Assembly: GCA_944363865.1 (NCBI GenBank)
Contig: CALVVN010000024.1
Location: 39,685-103,684, forward strand
DNA from: an uncultured Bacilli bacterium
Lineage (GTDB): Bacteria > Bacillota_I > Bacilli_A > RF39 > UBA660
Direction of reading: 5' to 3'
Length of the DNA: 64,000 bases
Shown here: in pieces, positions 27,048-35,809 of the stretch
Layout: every line of letters starts with the position of its first letter
Position numbering within the stretch: the first letter of the stretch is position 1
Notes under the pieces: generated by a model
Databases searched by the model: none
What the model was told of the DNA's origin: nothing
What the model saw: the letters and a program-made list of their open reading frames with translations, nothing else
Made by a program: the position numbers and the translations under genes

Positions 27048-28961
27048 TTAAATATCCAGATTCTGTGCATAAATTGCATTTTCTTCTATAAATCTTCGTC
27101 TAGGTTCAACTTCTTCTCCCATCAATTTTGTAAATGAAGCATCAGCTGATATAACATCATCCACAGTAATCTTTCTTAAAATTCTTTTGTCTATGTCCAT
27201 TGTAGTTTCATTTAGTTCTTCAGGGTCCATTTCTCCAAGACCTTTCATACGCATAATATCATACTTAGTATTTGGACTTAAAGTAGCTAAATATTGATTT
27301 CTCTCATCATCATTTAAAACGTATTTAATGGTTTTTCCATGCTTAATACAATATAACGGAGGTTGAGCAGCATAAACATGTCCTTGTTCAACAATAGGTC
27401 TAAAAAACCTATAAAATAATGTTAATAATAATACTCTAATATGAGAACCATCAACATCAGCATCTGTCATTATGATTATTTTATTATACCTTAACTTAGA
27501 AATATCAAATTCATTACCAATTCCAGTACCAAAAGCCGTAATTATTGTTCTAATTTCTTCATTTGTTAAAGCCTTATCAATTCTCGCTTTTTCCACATTT
27601 AAGATTTTTCCTCTTAAAGGTAAAATAGCTTGTGTCATACTATTTCTACCTTTTATTGCTGAACCACCTGCACTATCACCCTCAACTAAAAAAATTTCGC
27701 AAACAGATGGATCTTTTTCTTTACAATCAACAAGTTTTCCACCAAAATTAACAACATCTAAATCGCTTTTTCTTCTAGTTAACTCTCTTGCCTTCTTTGC
27801 AGCCATTCTAGCCCTACTAGCTAATAATGCTTTTTCTATAATAATTTTTGCTTCATTAGGATTTTCTAATAAAAATTTTTCCAAACCATTACCAAATATA
27901 TTAGAAGCAATTTTTTTCACTTCAACATTTCCAAGTTTTGTTTTAGTTTGACCTTCAAATTGAGGATCTGGATGTTTACATGAAATAATCATAGTAATTC
28001 CTTCACGTACATCATCAATAGATAAAGCCTCATCTTTTTCTTTTAGTATATTACTTTTTCTCGCATAATTATTTATTACCCTTGATAGTGCCATTTTAAC
28101 ACCATCTTCATGAGTACCACCTTCAAAAGTATTAATATTATTTGTAAAAGAATAAACATTTGAAGAATATCCTTCATTATATTGAAATGCTATTTCCATT
28201 TCAATATCATTTTCCGTATTTTCAATATAAACAATAGTATCGTGAATTGGCTTTTTATTTTCATTCAACATTTTTACATATTCAATAATACCACCATTAT
28301 AAAGAAATTCTTCGCTTTTATCACTTCTTAAATCTATTAATTTAATTCTTAAACCCTTATTTAAAAATGCTAATTCTCTAGCGCGAGTCTTTAAAACATC
28401 ATAATCAAAAATTATTATTTCTTTAAAAATATCAGGGTCAGGCTTAAAAGTAACTACAGTACCAGTTCTATTTTTATCACATTTTTCAATAACTTCTAAC
28501 GGAGCAACAGAATGTCCTCCATTTTCATATCTTTGATAATAAACATTTTCATTTTGATATATTTTAACTTCTAACCACTCGCTTAAAGCATTAACTACAC
28601 TTGCACCTACACCGTGAAGACCACCACTTACTTTATATCCTCCTCCACCAAACTTACCACCAGCATGTAATACAGTAAAAATTGTTTCAACTGTAGAAAT
28701 TCCAGTTTTTGGATGAATTCCAGTTGGTATTCCTCTACCATCATCTTTTACTGTAACAGACTCATCAGTATTAATAATGATTTCAATATCATCACAAAAT
28801 CCCGCTAGAGCTTCATCAACAGAATTATCAACTATTTCCCATACCAAGTGATGTAGACCCCTTTCTCCAGTTGAACCTATATACATACCAGGTCTTTTTC
28901 TAACAGCTTCAAGTCCTTCCAAAACTTGAATAGATTCTACGTCATAATTTTCATTTTTCAT
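27048..28961 (-). CDS. gyrB: DNA gyrase subunit B
   Basis: 637 residues. GHKL ATPase domain: [39 protein letters not shown], and [31 protein letters not shown]. Toprim domain: [24 protein letters not shown] and [12 protein letters not shown]-terminal [20 protein letters not shown] and [17 protein letters not shown]. Together these mark GyrB rather than ParE, with gyrA next to it. The start overlaps recF by four bases, typical recF-gyrB coupling. Confidence 0.98.
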   Translation of the reverse strand: MKNENYDVESIQVLEGLEAVRKRPGMYIGSTGERGLHHLVWEIVDNSVDEALAGFCDDIEIIINTDESVTVKDDGRGIPTGIHPKTGISTVETIFTVLHAGGKFGGGGYKVSGGLHGVGASVVNALSEWLEVKIYQNENVYYQRYENGGHSVAPLEVIEKCDKNRTGTVVTFKPDPDIFKEIIIFDYDVLKTRARELAFLNKGLRIKLIDLRSDKSEEFLYNGGIIEYVKMLNENKKPIHDTIVYIENTENDIEMEIAFQYNEGYSSNVYSFTNNINTFEGGTHEDGVKMALSRVINNYARKSNILKEKDEALSIDDVREGITMIISCKHPDPQFEGQTKTKLGNVEVKKIASNIFGNGLEKFLLENPNEAKIIIEKALLASRARMAAKKARELTRRKSDLDVVNFGGKLVDCKEKDPSVCEIFLVEGDSAGGSAIKGRNSMTQAILPLRGKILNVEKARIDKALTNEEIRTIITAFGTGIGNEFDISKLRYNKIIIMTDADVDGSHIRVLLLTLFYRFFRPIVEQGHVYAAQPPLYCIKHGKTIKYVLNDDERNQYLATLSPNTKYDIMRMKGLGEMDPEELNETTMDIDKRILRKITVDDVISADASFTKLMGEEVEPRRRFIEENAIYAQNLDI

Positions 28962-30043
28962 CGTTCCACCATCCTATCTAAATCAATAACTTTTGCAGAC
29001 TTTAAAATATTTTTTTTAATATTATTAATATCTGTTGTAGTAATAAAAATTTGAATCTCCTTATTTAGATTTTCCAAAATAATATTTTGATTTGTTTCAT
29101 CTAATTCACTAAATAAATCATCTAATAAAAGTATAGGTTGTTCATAATAATCTTTTATTAAAACTTCCATTTCAGCTAACTTAAAAGCTAACATAACCAT
29201 TTTTTGAACACCTTGAGAACAATAATCTTTAACAATTTTATCATCTAATAAAAATTCAAAATCATCCTTATGTATGCCAGTTTTAGTAATGCCTTGCTGA
29301 ATCTCTTTTTTTCTATTTTTTTTTAACAATTTTACAAAATCATCTTCATTTAAATTATTAAATTGGGATATATAATTAAGATTAATCTCATTACCTAATT
29401 TCAACTTCTTACATATTTTTTTTAAATAATTATTTATTTTTTCAATAAAATCTCTTCTACTTTTATAAATCATATAACCCAGTTCAGATATTTTTAAATC
29501 CAAAACATCTAAGTAAGATTCATCAATAAAAGAATTAATGTACAACTTCTTGTAATAATCATTTTTGTTTTTTATTAAAACATTATAATCATTTAAAAGT
29601 TTAATGTAAGACTTATTTAATTGAGACAAACTAATGTTAATATAACTTCTACGATTACTAGGAGAATCTTTAATAAATTTTACTTCATCAGGAGCATATA
29701 AAATTACTTTATATTGACTTATAAAATCACTAATTTTTTTCTTTAAAACATTATTTATCTTCGTTTTTTTTCCCGACTTTGACAAAAAATATTCAAGTTT
29801 TTTAATCTTGGAATTACCTAAAATATCACCTTTAATTTTTAAAAAATCACTATCTAATTTAATAAGATTAAATTCAATATTATTTTTAAAACTTCTAGCT
29901 AAACATAATACATAAATAGATTCTAATATACTAGTTTTTCCTATACCATTTTTTCCAATTATAATATTAGTTTTTGCTAAATCATTTAATTTTAACTTTT
30001 TATAATTTCTAAAATTAGTTAACTCTAAGTTAGTGATATTCAT
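28958..30043 (-). CDS. recF: DNA replication and repair protein RecF
   Basis: 361 residues, SMC-like ATPase. Walker [13 protein letters not shown] (residues ~30-41), [10 protein letters not shown] at the N-terminus, [22 protein letters not shown], the ABC signature-like [17 protein letters not shown], and Walker [15 protein letters not shown]. It acts with RecO/RecR at gaps. Its 5' region is separated from comK by 96 bases containing a strong inverted repeat. In most Bacilli dnaN-yaaA-recF are adjacent; here comK takes the place of yaaA. Confidence 0.97.
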   Translation of the reverse strand: MNITNLELTNFRNYKKLKLNDLAKTNIIIGKNGIGKTSILESIYVLCLARSFKNNIEFNLIKLDSDFLKIKGDILGNSKIKKLEYFLSKSGKKTKINNVLKKKISDFISQYKVILYAPDEVKFIKDSPSNRRSYINISLSQLNKSYIKLLNDYNVLIKNKNDYYKKLYINSFIDESYLDVLDLKISELGYMIYKSRRDFIEKINNYLKKICKKLKLGNEINLNYISQFNNLNEDDFVKLLKKNRKKEIQQGITKTGIHKDDFEFLLDDKIVKDYCSQGVQKMVMLAFKLAEMEVLIKDYYEQPILLLDDLFSELDETNQNIILENLNKEIQIFITTTDINNIKKNILKSAKVIDLDRMVER

Positions 30044-30076
30044 TTTAAAACCTCTTTTGCCCCTTATAAACTAAAT

Positions 30077-30106
30077 AATAGGTATACGAGTACACCTATA
30101 CCTATT
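30077..30106. repeat. 10-bp perfect inverted repeat between comK and recF
   Basis: AATAGGTATA (30077-30086) and TATACCTATT (30097-30106) with a 10-base spacer. No T-run follows on the minus strand, so it is not a standard terminator; operator or mRNA hairpin are both possible. Confidence 0.6.
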
Positions 30107-30139
30107 ACCAATTATATCACAAATATGTTCTAATTTCTA

Positions 30140-30592
30140 TCAAATTCTTTGTTTTCTATCATTTAATACTACTTGCAATCTAGATGAACGCAAAATTTGA
30201 TTAGTTATTGTTCCAATACTAGCAAAAACTTCTAATTCTTTTCCATTTTTAAATCTTATAATAGTTGATTTTTGATTTTTTCCTTGCTTATAGCTTAATA
30301 CATTATTAAAACTAACCCAAGAGCATAGTTCATTTCTTGGAGAATTTAAAGGAAAAAAAATAATATTTGAACTTTCTTCAATAAATATTGGCGATTTATG
30401 AGTAACACCAATCAAAGACTTAGTTCCTAATTGTCTACCTTCCATAGTAGATCCAAAATATTCACAACTATGTTCAATTACTTTACTAGCACTAATATTT
30501 ACTTCATATTCTGCATCAGATTCATATATTTTAGTTTTTTTACCTTCCAGCGCACAAATATAAAGAGTATTATTATTAATTTCATATTCCAT
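30140..30592 (-). CDS. comK: competence transcription factor ComK family protein
   Basis: About 150 residues. Family features are clear: YEINNNTLYICAL near the start, EHSCEYFGSTMEGRQLGTKSLIGVTHKSPIFI, then FFPLNSPRNELCSWVSFNNV and the late F-K-N-G-K-E-L-E-V segment. In Bacillus ComK activates DNA-uptake and recombination genes by binding AT-boxes. A longer frame reaches 30658, but a GGGGGTGAT ribosome site sets the start at the ATG at 30592. It has its own promoter. Being between dnaN and recF near the origin gives it high copy number during replication, which may matter for regulation (inference). Confidence 0.9.
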   Translation of the reverse strand: MEYEINNNTLYICALEGKKTKIYESDAEYEVNISASKVIEHSCEYFGSTMEGRQLGTKSLIGVTHKSPIFIEESSNIIFFPLNSPRNELCSWVSFNNVLSYKQGKNQKSTIIRFKNGKELEVFASIGTITNQILRSSRLQVVLNDRKQRI

Positions 30593-30625
30593 CCTATCAC
30601 CCCCGTTCTTGAAATTAATACTTCC

Positions 30626-30634
30626 ATTATAACA
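30626..30634 (-). promoter_or_regulatory. extended -10 promoter for comK
   Basis: On the minus strand TGTTATAAT (TG-n-TATAAT); no good -35 at 17 bases. About 30 bases upstream of the comK start. Confidence 0.55.
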
Positions 30635-30666
30635 TATAAGTTTGTCGATAAATGTCATTTTTTGTC

Positions 30667-30694
30667 AAAAAAAAAGAAAATTTAAATTTTCTTT
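30667..30694 (-). terminator. intrinsic terminator after dnaN
   Basis: AAAGAAAATTT/AAATTTTCTTT palindrome overlapping the dnaN stop, followed on the minus strand by a run of T. Confidence 0.6.
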
Positions 30695-31814
30695 AATATG
30701 TCTTAATCGGTAAAATAAGTTGTGTTAAATCTCCATCTTCAGACTCTTTTATTATTATTGGTTTAATATCTCCATTTAACATAATTATAACTTCTTCACT
30801 AGTAAAACTTTTTAATGCATCCATCATAAACTTTGCACTGAAAGATATTTTTATATTCGGACCAGTTAAAGTTTTGACAGGCATTACTTCTTCAACTTTA
30901 CCTATTTCAGGACTTGAACTAGTAATTATAATATTATTATCTTTTAATTCTAACTGAACTATATTTTTATCTTTAACTTGTGTTAATAATGCTGCCCTAT
31001 CAACTACATCATAAAAATCATTTAAATTTAATTGTAATTTAATTTGAAATTCAGTTGGAATCAATGTATCAGTATTAGGATAAGTTCCATTTAATAAACT
31101 TGATTGAAATAAAATATTTTCATATTTAAATAAGATTTTATTATTAAAACAGTATAATACTAATTCACTTTCCTCATTTTCTATTATTTTAATTAATTCA
31201 ATTATATTTTTTGCAGGAATCACTATATTAATATTATTATCCACATTATTATCAAGTTTTATTATTTTTTTTGATAGTCTATAAGAATCAGTAGCTACAG
31301 TTTCTAATAAATTACCTATTATTTTAAAGTTAATACCTGTTAATAAAGGTCTACTTTCTTGTGTAGATGTTGAAAAAACTGTTTGATTCACTATTTCTTT
31401 AAACTTACCTGTTAATAATTTAATAGGTTTATCATTTTCAACAATATCAATTTTTGGAAAATCATTTATATCAAAGCAATTTAAATTATATTTAGCATTA
31501 GGTGTAGAAATTATAGTTTTTCCACCTTCTATCTCCTCTATTTCAACCTCTTCACAAGGCAACTTACGAATAATATCTAAAACATATCTACCTATTATAA
31601 CAACACTACCTTCACTATCTACATTTATAATATCACTTTTATCTATAAAAGTTTTAATAGTTAAATCATTATCTGTAGCTGTTAAAGATAAACCCTTATC
31701 TGTTAAATTAAATAGTATTCCATTTAATACAGGTATAATATTTCTATTTGACAAAGCCTTACTAACATTATTTAATCCTTCTAATAAAATATTTTTTTTA
31801 ATTTTAAATTTCAT
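30693..31814 (-). CDS. dnaN: DNA polymerase III beta sliding clamp
   Basis: 373 residues, three repeated clamp domains. Typical segments: LLEGLNNVSKALSNRNIIPVLNGILFNL at the N-terminus, RPLLTGINFKI, ATDSYRLSKK, and the C-terminal LILPIKTY. Forms the ring that tethers polymerase III. AAGGATGAG precedes the ATG. It follows dnaA with a 123-base gap that contains DnaA-box-like elements, as in Bacillus. Confidence 0.97.
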   Translation of the reverse strand: MKFKIKKNILLEGLNNVSKALSNRNIIPVLNGILFNLTDKGLSLTATDNDLTIKTFIDKSDIINVDSEGSVVIIGRYVLDIIRKLPCEEVEIEEIEGGKTIISTPNAKYNLNCFDINDFPKIDIVENDKPIKLLTGKFKEIVNQTVFSTSTQESRPLLTGINFKIIGNLLETVATDSYRLSKKIIKLDNNVDNNINIVIPAKNIIELIKIIENEESELVLYCFNNKILFKYENILFQSSLLNGTYPNTDTLIPTEFQIKLQLNLNDFYDVVDRAALLTQVKDKNIVQLELKDNNIIITSSSPEIGKVEEVMPVKTLTGPNIKISFSAKFMMDALKSFTSEEVIIMLNGDIKPIIIKESEDGDLTQLILPIKTY

Positions 31815-31849
31815 AAAATCTCATCCTTCCTTTTATATATATATTTATT

Positions 31850-31937
31850 ATTATCACTGTTAATAGTGTTAATAACTTTACAAAACCCCTATATATTCAA
31901 TAAATATAACTAATTTTATTATGTTGATAACTAATAG
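31850..31937. other. origin region between dnaA and dnaN
   Basis: Contains TGTTAATAG (31859-31867), TGTTAATAA (31867-31875) and TGTTGATAA (31922-31930), i.e. TTATTAACA and TTATCAACA on the minus strand. A small C-rich patch (ACCCC, ~31885-31889) precedes an AT-only stretch. This resembles the unwinding side of the bipartite Bacillus origin. Confidence 0.55.
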
Positions 31938-33326
31938 TTATTCACCTATCTTTTGTTTTAAGTCATTTATAATTTTACCAAGTTCCACGTTTGATTTCAA
32001 ATCCTTACTAATCTTTTCATAAGCATGAATTACTGTAGAATGGTCTCTTCCACCAAATTCTAGTCCAATCCGTGGATAAGTTTCTTCAGTCATAGTTCTA
32101 CAAAGATACATAGCTATCATACGAGCATTAGCAATAACTTTACTTCGTTTTTTTCCTTTTAAATCTTCAATATGTAAATTAAAGAATGACGCAACAATAT
32201 TTTGTATTTTTTCAACGGTATTAGGAGCATATATAGAATTATTCGTATAATCTTTTAAAGCTTCCCGTACATCATCTAAAGTTAATTTTTTAATATTCAT
32301 AATTGCAGAAAATGCATGCAATCTAGTAATAGCGCCTTCTAGATTCCTAACATCACTACCACAATTAGCAGCTATAAAATCAATAATAGAATCATCTAAA
32401 TCTATGATTAAATCCCCACTTTTTATTTTATTTCTTATAATTTTTACTTTTAAATCAAATTCTGGAACAGATATAATTGCCTTCAATCCCCAGTTAAATC
32501 TGGTTTTTAATCGTTCTTCAAATAATTTTAAATCATCAACACTTCTGTCAGAACATATGATAATTTGCTTTTCATTATAATATAAACTATTAAAAGTATT
32601 AGTAAACTCTTGTTGGGTTTTAATTGCTCCAACTAGAAACTGAATATCATCAATCATTAAAACATCAATATCTCTATATTTACTTTTAAAAATCTCAATA
32701 TAAGTTAAATTATCCTCTTTACTACCGCCATCTTTAGTTAAGCTTATAAACTCATTTATAAATTGTTCACTTGTTATATACAAAACTTTTTTATCAGAAT
32801 GTTCTAAAAGATAATTTCCAATAGCATGCATTAAATGAGTTTTTCCAAGTCCACTTTTACCATAAAGAAAAAGTGGATTATATAATTTTCCAGGTTTTTC
32901 TGCAACTGCTAATGCACTACTATAAGCAAATCTATTTGAATCCCCCACTATAAAATTATCAAAAGTGTATTTAGGATTAAAATTAGAAAAATATTTATAA
33001 GATGATTTTTCATTATCAGATTGATTTTCAACAATGTTATTAACTTTTGAGTTATCAACATTGTTTTTTTGATCAACAACTTCATTTTCCAAAAGTATAT
33101 CAATAGATTTATATAAACCTGTAATTTCAGAAAAGACATCTTCTATTAATTCCTTATATAAATGAATAAGTTGGTTTTTTTGAGCTTCAAAAGGTACTGT
33201 TAATATTATTGAATCATTGTCAATTCTTTCAAGTTTTAAATCTTTAAACCACGTTTGAAAAGATATACTAGATACCTTAGTAATTATAAGTTGTAAAAAT
33301 TTATTCCATATTTCATTATTACTCAT
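31938..33326 (-). CDS. dnaA: chromosomal replication initiator DnaA
   Basis: 462 residues. Domain I (IWNKFLQLIITKVSSISFQTWFKDL), a short linker rich in Asn/Lys, the AAA+ domain with YNPLFLYGKSGLGKTHLMHAIGN and VLMIDDIQFL, sensor RLKTRFNWGL, and domain IV with the DnaA signature LEFGGRDHSTVIHAYEKI. It opens DNA at oriC. AGGGTGG precedes the ATG. Boxes matching its preferred sequence flank the gene on both sides. Confidence 0.98.
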   Translation of the reverse strand: MSNNEIWNKFLQLIITKVSSISFQTWFKDLKLERIDNDSIILTVPFEAQKNQLIHLYKELIEDVFSEITGLYKSIDILLENEVVDQKNNVDNSKVNNIVENQSDNEKSSYKYFSNFNPKYTFDNFIVGDSNRFAYSSALAVAEKPGKLYNPLFLYGKSGLGKTHLMHAIGNYLLEHSDKKVLYITSEQFINEFISLTKDGGSKEDNLTYIEIFKSKYRDIDVLMIDDIQFLVGAIKTQQEFTNTFNSLYYNEKQIIICSDRSVDDLKLFEERLKTRFNWGLKAIISVPEFDLKVKIIRNKIKSGDLIIDLDDSIIDFIAANCGSDVRNLEGAITRLHAFSAIMNIKKLTLDDVREALKDYTNNSIYAPNTVEKIQNIVASFFNLHIEDLKGKKRSKVIANARMIAMYLCRTMTEETYPRIGLEFGGRDHSTVIHAYEKISKDLKSNVELGKIINDLKQKIGE

Positions 33327-33660
33327 AAAACCACCCTAGATAAAGTACCTTTCAACATAATTGTAAAACATTTTTTATTAATTTGATAGCATTTTTTTTA
33401 TGTAAACAAATATTAACATAGTTATCAACAACTTATTAACATAATTTTTTCCTATTTTATAGCATTTTTTTTAAATTATCAACATTATTAACAATTTTTA
33501 TATTAACATGTTAATAACACGTTAAATACTTATCAACATAATTGTTTATAAACAAATTGTATTACATAAATTAAAGGAAAAAAGCGTAAAGTTATTAACA
33601 ATTTATTAACGTTAATAATAATTAAACAAAAATAAATTGTTAATAAGTTCAAGCATAAAA
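33327..33660. other. oriC: replication origin region upstream of dnaA (oriC)
   Basis: Dense with DnaA-box variants: TTATCAACA at 33422, 33476 and 33530; TTATTAACA at 33433, 33485 and 33592; TTATTAACG at 33603; and the inverse TGTTAATAA at 33638. None is the canonical TTATCCACA. Between boxes the DNA is nearly pure A/T. Gene orientation switches here, minus to the left and plus to the right, as expected at an origin. Confidence 0.8.
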
Positions 33661-33665
33661 ACTTG

Positions 33666-33694
33666 TTGACAAAATAAAAATAATTTTTTATAAT
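33666..33694 (+). promoter_or_regulatory. consensus promoter for rpmH
   Basis: TTGACA (33666-33671), exactly 17 bases, TATAAT (33689-33694). Perfect consensus. Confidence 0.9.
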
Positions 33695-33717
33695 TAATGC
33701 GATTAAGGAGGCAAACT

Positions 33718-33843
33718 ATGAAAATAACACCAAAGGCAAAGAAAAATATAAAAAAAGTAAAAAAACAAGGATTCAGAGCTAGAAAAGATTCAAATATGTT
33801 AACATCTAGAAGAAAAAAAGGCAGAAAATCAATAGTTAAATAA
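33718..33843 (+). CDS. rpmH: 50S ribosomal protein L34
   Basis: 41 residues, short even for L34 (usually 44-46). The core QGFRARKDSNMLTSRRKKGRKS matches the L34 pattern GFRARM-T-x-x-G-R-x-V-L-x-x-R-R-x-K-G-R-K. The N-terminus reads KITPKAKKNIKKVKK rather than MKRTFQP-N. AAGGAGG sits six bases before the ATG. A perfect promoter drives it and a strong hairpin terminator follows, but rnpA lies just beyond, so partial read-through is likely. Confidence 0.95.
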   Translation: MKITPKAKKNIKKVKKQGFRARKDSNMLTSRRKKGRKSIVK

Positions 33844-33845
33844 GT

Positions 33846-33874
33846 AAACTACTTTTAATTAAGTAGTTTTTTTT
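33846..33874 (+). terminator. intrinsic terminator after rpmH
   Basis: AAACTACTT, loop TTAATT, AAGTAGTTT followed by T residues. Confidence 0.85.
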
Positions 33875-33901
33875 GTATAATTTATACAAGCGGTGAAACT
33901 A

Positions 33902-34222
33902 ATGAATAAAAAATATATAATTACTAAAAATGAAGAAATACAAGAAATAATTAAAATCGGTAAAAAAATAAGTAACAAATATTTCATAATTTTTTTTAAA
34001 GAAAATAATTATGATTTTAATAGATATTGTATTTCAATAAGTAAAAAAATAGGAAAAGCAAACATTAGAAATAAAATTAAAAGACAATTAAAAGATATAT
34101 TAATGAAAAATAAACTATTATTTAAAAAAGATTATGTTATAATAGTTAGGAATAATTTATTAACATTAACTTATGATATGAAACAAGAATGTTTATTAAA
34201 TACATTGAGGGAGGAAAAATGA
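33902..34222 (+). CDS. rnpA: RNase P protein component
   Basis: About 106 residues. The RNR motif is seen as KANIRNKIKRQLKDIL (residues ~53-68), with YCISISKKIGKA before it. Binds the RNase P RNA and helps tRNA 5' maturation. GGTGA sits before the ATG at 33902; the GTG at 33893 lies inside that site. Its stop overlaps the yidC start in an ATGA, suggesting coupling. The gene order rpmH-rnpA-yidC-jag is the usual one. Confidence 0.93.
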   Translation: MNKKYIITKNEEIQEIIKIGKKISNKYFIIFFKENNYDFNRYCISISKKIGKANIRNKIKRQLKDILMKNKLLFKKDYVIIVRNNLLTLTYDMKQECLLNTLREEK

Positions 34223-35124
34223 AAAAAATATTAATTCTCATCTTAGCAATACTTTTTTTAAGTACTGGTTGTACTAAAAGTTTTATAGATGAAGAAAGTG
34301 AAAAGCAATATACAAAAAATATTTTATGTCAGCCAACAACTGAAGAAGTGCGAGAAATATATATAAAAAATCAAGAAACAACTAAAATTAATATTGAAGA
34401 ATTATCAACATGTGATGATTTTAAAGTAACTGACGGTGGATATGAAGGACTTTGGACATCAATATTTGTAAAACCACTAGCTTGGTTAATAATTAATTTA
34501 GGTAAAATAGTAAAAAATTATGGAATTGCAATAATGATATTAGGTATAGCTTTGCGAATTATATTACTTCCTATGAGTAAAAAAACAATGGCAATGAGTG
34601 AAAATATGAAAAAAGCAAAGCCAGAACTAGATAAATTAGAGAGAAAATATAAAGACAAAACAGACCAGCAATCTATGATGATGAAAAGTCAAGAAATGAT
34701 GTTAGTTTATAAAAAATATAATATAAGTCCTGTATCTAGCTGCTTAACATCATTTATACAATTACCAATATTATTCGCATTTTTGGAAGCTATACAAAGA
34801 GTACCAGTAATATTTGAAGAAAAATTATGGATAGTTCATTTAGGAACAACTCCTTGGGAAGGTATCATCACAGGGCAATATTATTACATTATTATTGTAT
34901 TATTAATACTTATCACAACATATTTATCATTTAAAAATATAAATACAGTTTCAATGGATGAAATGCAAGCAAAACAAATGAATATTATGAATAAGTTTAT
35001 GGTTGGATTTATTGGAATAATGTCATTTGGATTACCAACGGCTTTAGCATTTTATTGGATAGTAAGTAGTGGATTTGCCGTTGTACAAGGTATTATTCAA
35101 AAGAAAGTAGTTAGTAAAAAGTAG
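34219..35124 (+). CDS. yidC: membrane protein insertase YidC (SpoIIIJ type)
   Basis: 301 residues. Lipoprotein signal ILAILFLSTGC with the lipidated cysteine at ~18. Five membrane segments follow the Gram-positive pattern: GIAIMILGIALRIILLPMSKKTM, SSCLTSFIQLPILFAFLEAIQ, YYYIIIVLLILITTYLSF and FMVGFIGIMSFGLPTALAFYWIVSSG. It inserts membrane proteins alone or with Sec. In Bacillus the SpoIIIJ paralogue is also needed for sporulation, and jag follows here as there. GAGGGAGG sets the start at 34219, overlapping the rnpA stop. Confidence 0.96.
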   Translation: MKKILILILAILFLSTGCTKSFIDEESEKQYTKNILCQPTTEEVREIYIKNQETTKINIEELSTCDDFKVTDGGYEGLWTSIFVKPLAWLIINLGKIVKNYGIAIMILGIALRIILLPMSKKTMAMSENMKKAKPELDKLERKYKDKTDQQSMMMKSQEMMLVYKKYNISPVSSCLTSFIQLPILFAFLEAIQRVPVIFEEKLWIVHLGTTPWEGIITGQYYYIIIVLLILITTYLSFKNINTVSMDEMQAKQMNIMNKFMVGFIGIMSFGLPTALAFYWIVSSGFAVVQGIIQKKVVSKK

Positions 35125-35135
35125 GAGTGATGTAA

Positions 35136-35756
35136 ATGGAAAAGTACATATATAAAGGAAAAAATGAGGAAGAAATATTGAAAGAAGCACTAGAAGAATT
35201 AAATCTAACAGAAAATGATATTTTTTACAAAGTAACAGAAGAAAAAGTAGGAATACTAAAATCAAAAAAAGTAATATTAGAAATAGTAAAAATTGCAGAT
35301 ATTTCAGAATTAGGTAAGCAGTTACTAGAAGAAATAATAACTAATATGGGAATAGATTGTAATATTGAAACAAAGATAAGAGAAAAATTAATAACATATA
35401 ACATAATATCAAATAACAATTCTATGATAATAGGTAAAAAAGGAAGAATATTAAATTCAATTCAAATATATTTAAAACAGGCGATATACAAAAAAATAAA
35501 TATAAAAACAAACATTGTTGTAGATGTTGAAAATTACAAATCTAAACAGTTGTATTACTTAATAAAAGAAGTAAAAAAAATTGCTCGAGATGTAACATTA
35601 TCCAAAGTTTCAGTTAAATTGGATCCTATGAATTCATATGAAAGAAGAACAATTCATAATGCATTAAATAAGTTTGATTACATAAAAACTGAAAGCGAAG
35701 GAGAAGAACCAAATCGTTATATTGTAATTAAATATAAGGAAAAAAATAATAAATAA
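35136..35756 (+). CDS. khpB: RNA-binding protein KhpB/Jag (SpoIIIJ-associated)
   Basis: 206 residues, three domains: N-terminal Jag domain (KYIYKGKNEEEILKEALEEL, with the K-x-G-I-L-K motif), KH domain with the GxxG loop in MIIGKKGRILNSIQIYL, and C-terminal R3H domain (SYERRTIHNALNKF). Binds RNA with KhpA and affects cell division and envelope growth in streptococci. AGGAGTGA lies before the ATG, 11 bases past yidC. Confidence 0.95.
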   Translation: MEKYIYKGKNEEEILKEALEELNLTENDIFYKVTEEKVGILKSKKVILEIVKIADISELGKQLLEEIITNMGIDCNIETKIREKLITYNIISNNNSMIIGKKGRILNSIQIYLKQAIYKKINIKTNIVVDVENYKSKQLYYLIKEVKKIARDVTLSKVSVKLDPMNSYERRTIHNALNKFDYIKTESEGEEPNRYIVIKYKEKNNK

Positions 35757-35778
35757 GTCTATTAAAAAGACTTTTTTT
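35755..35778 (+). terminator. intrinsic terminator after khpB
   Basis: AAGTCT/AGACTT with a seven-base loop, followed by TTTTT. Ends the rpmH-khpB transcript. Confidence 0.75.
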
Positions 35779-35809
35779 ATGTTATATTAATATTTAAGGA
35801 AGTGACATA

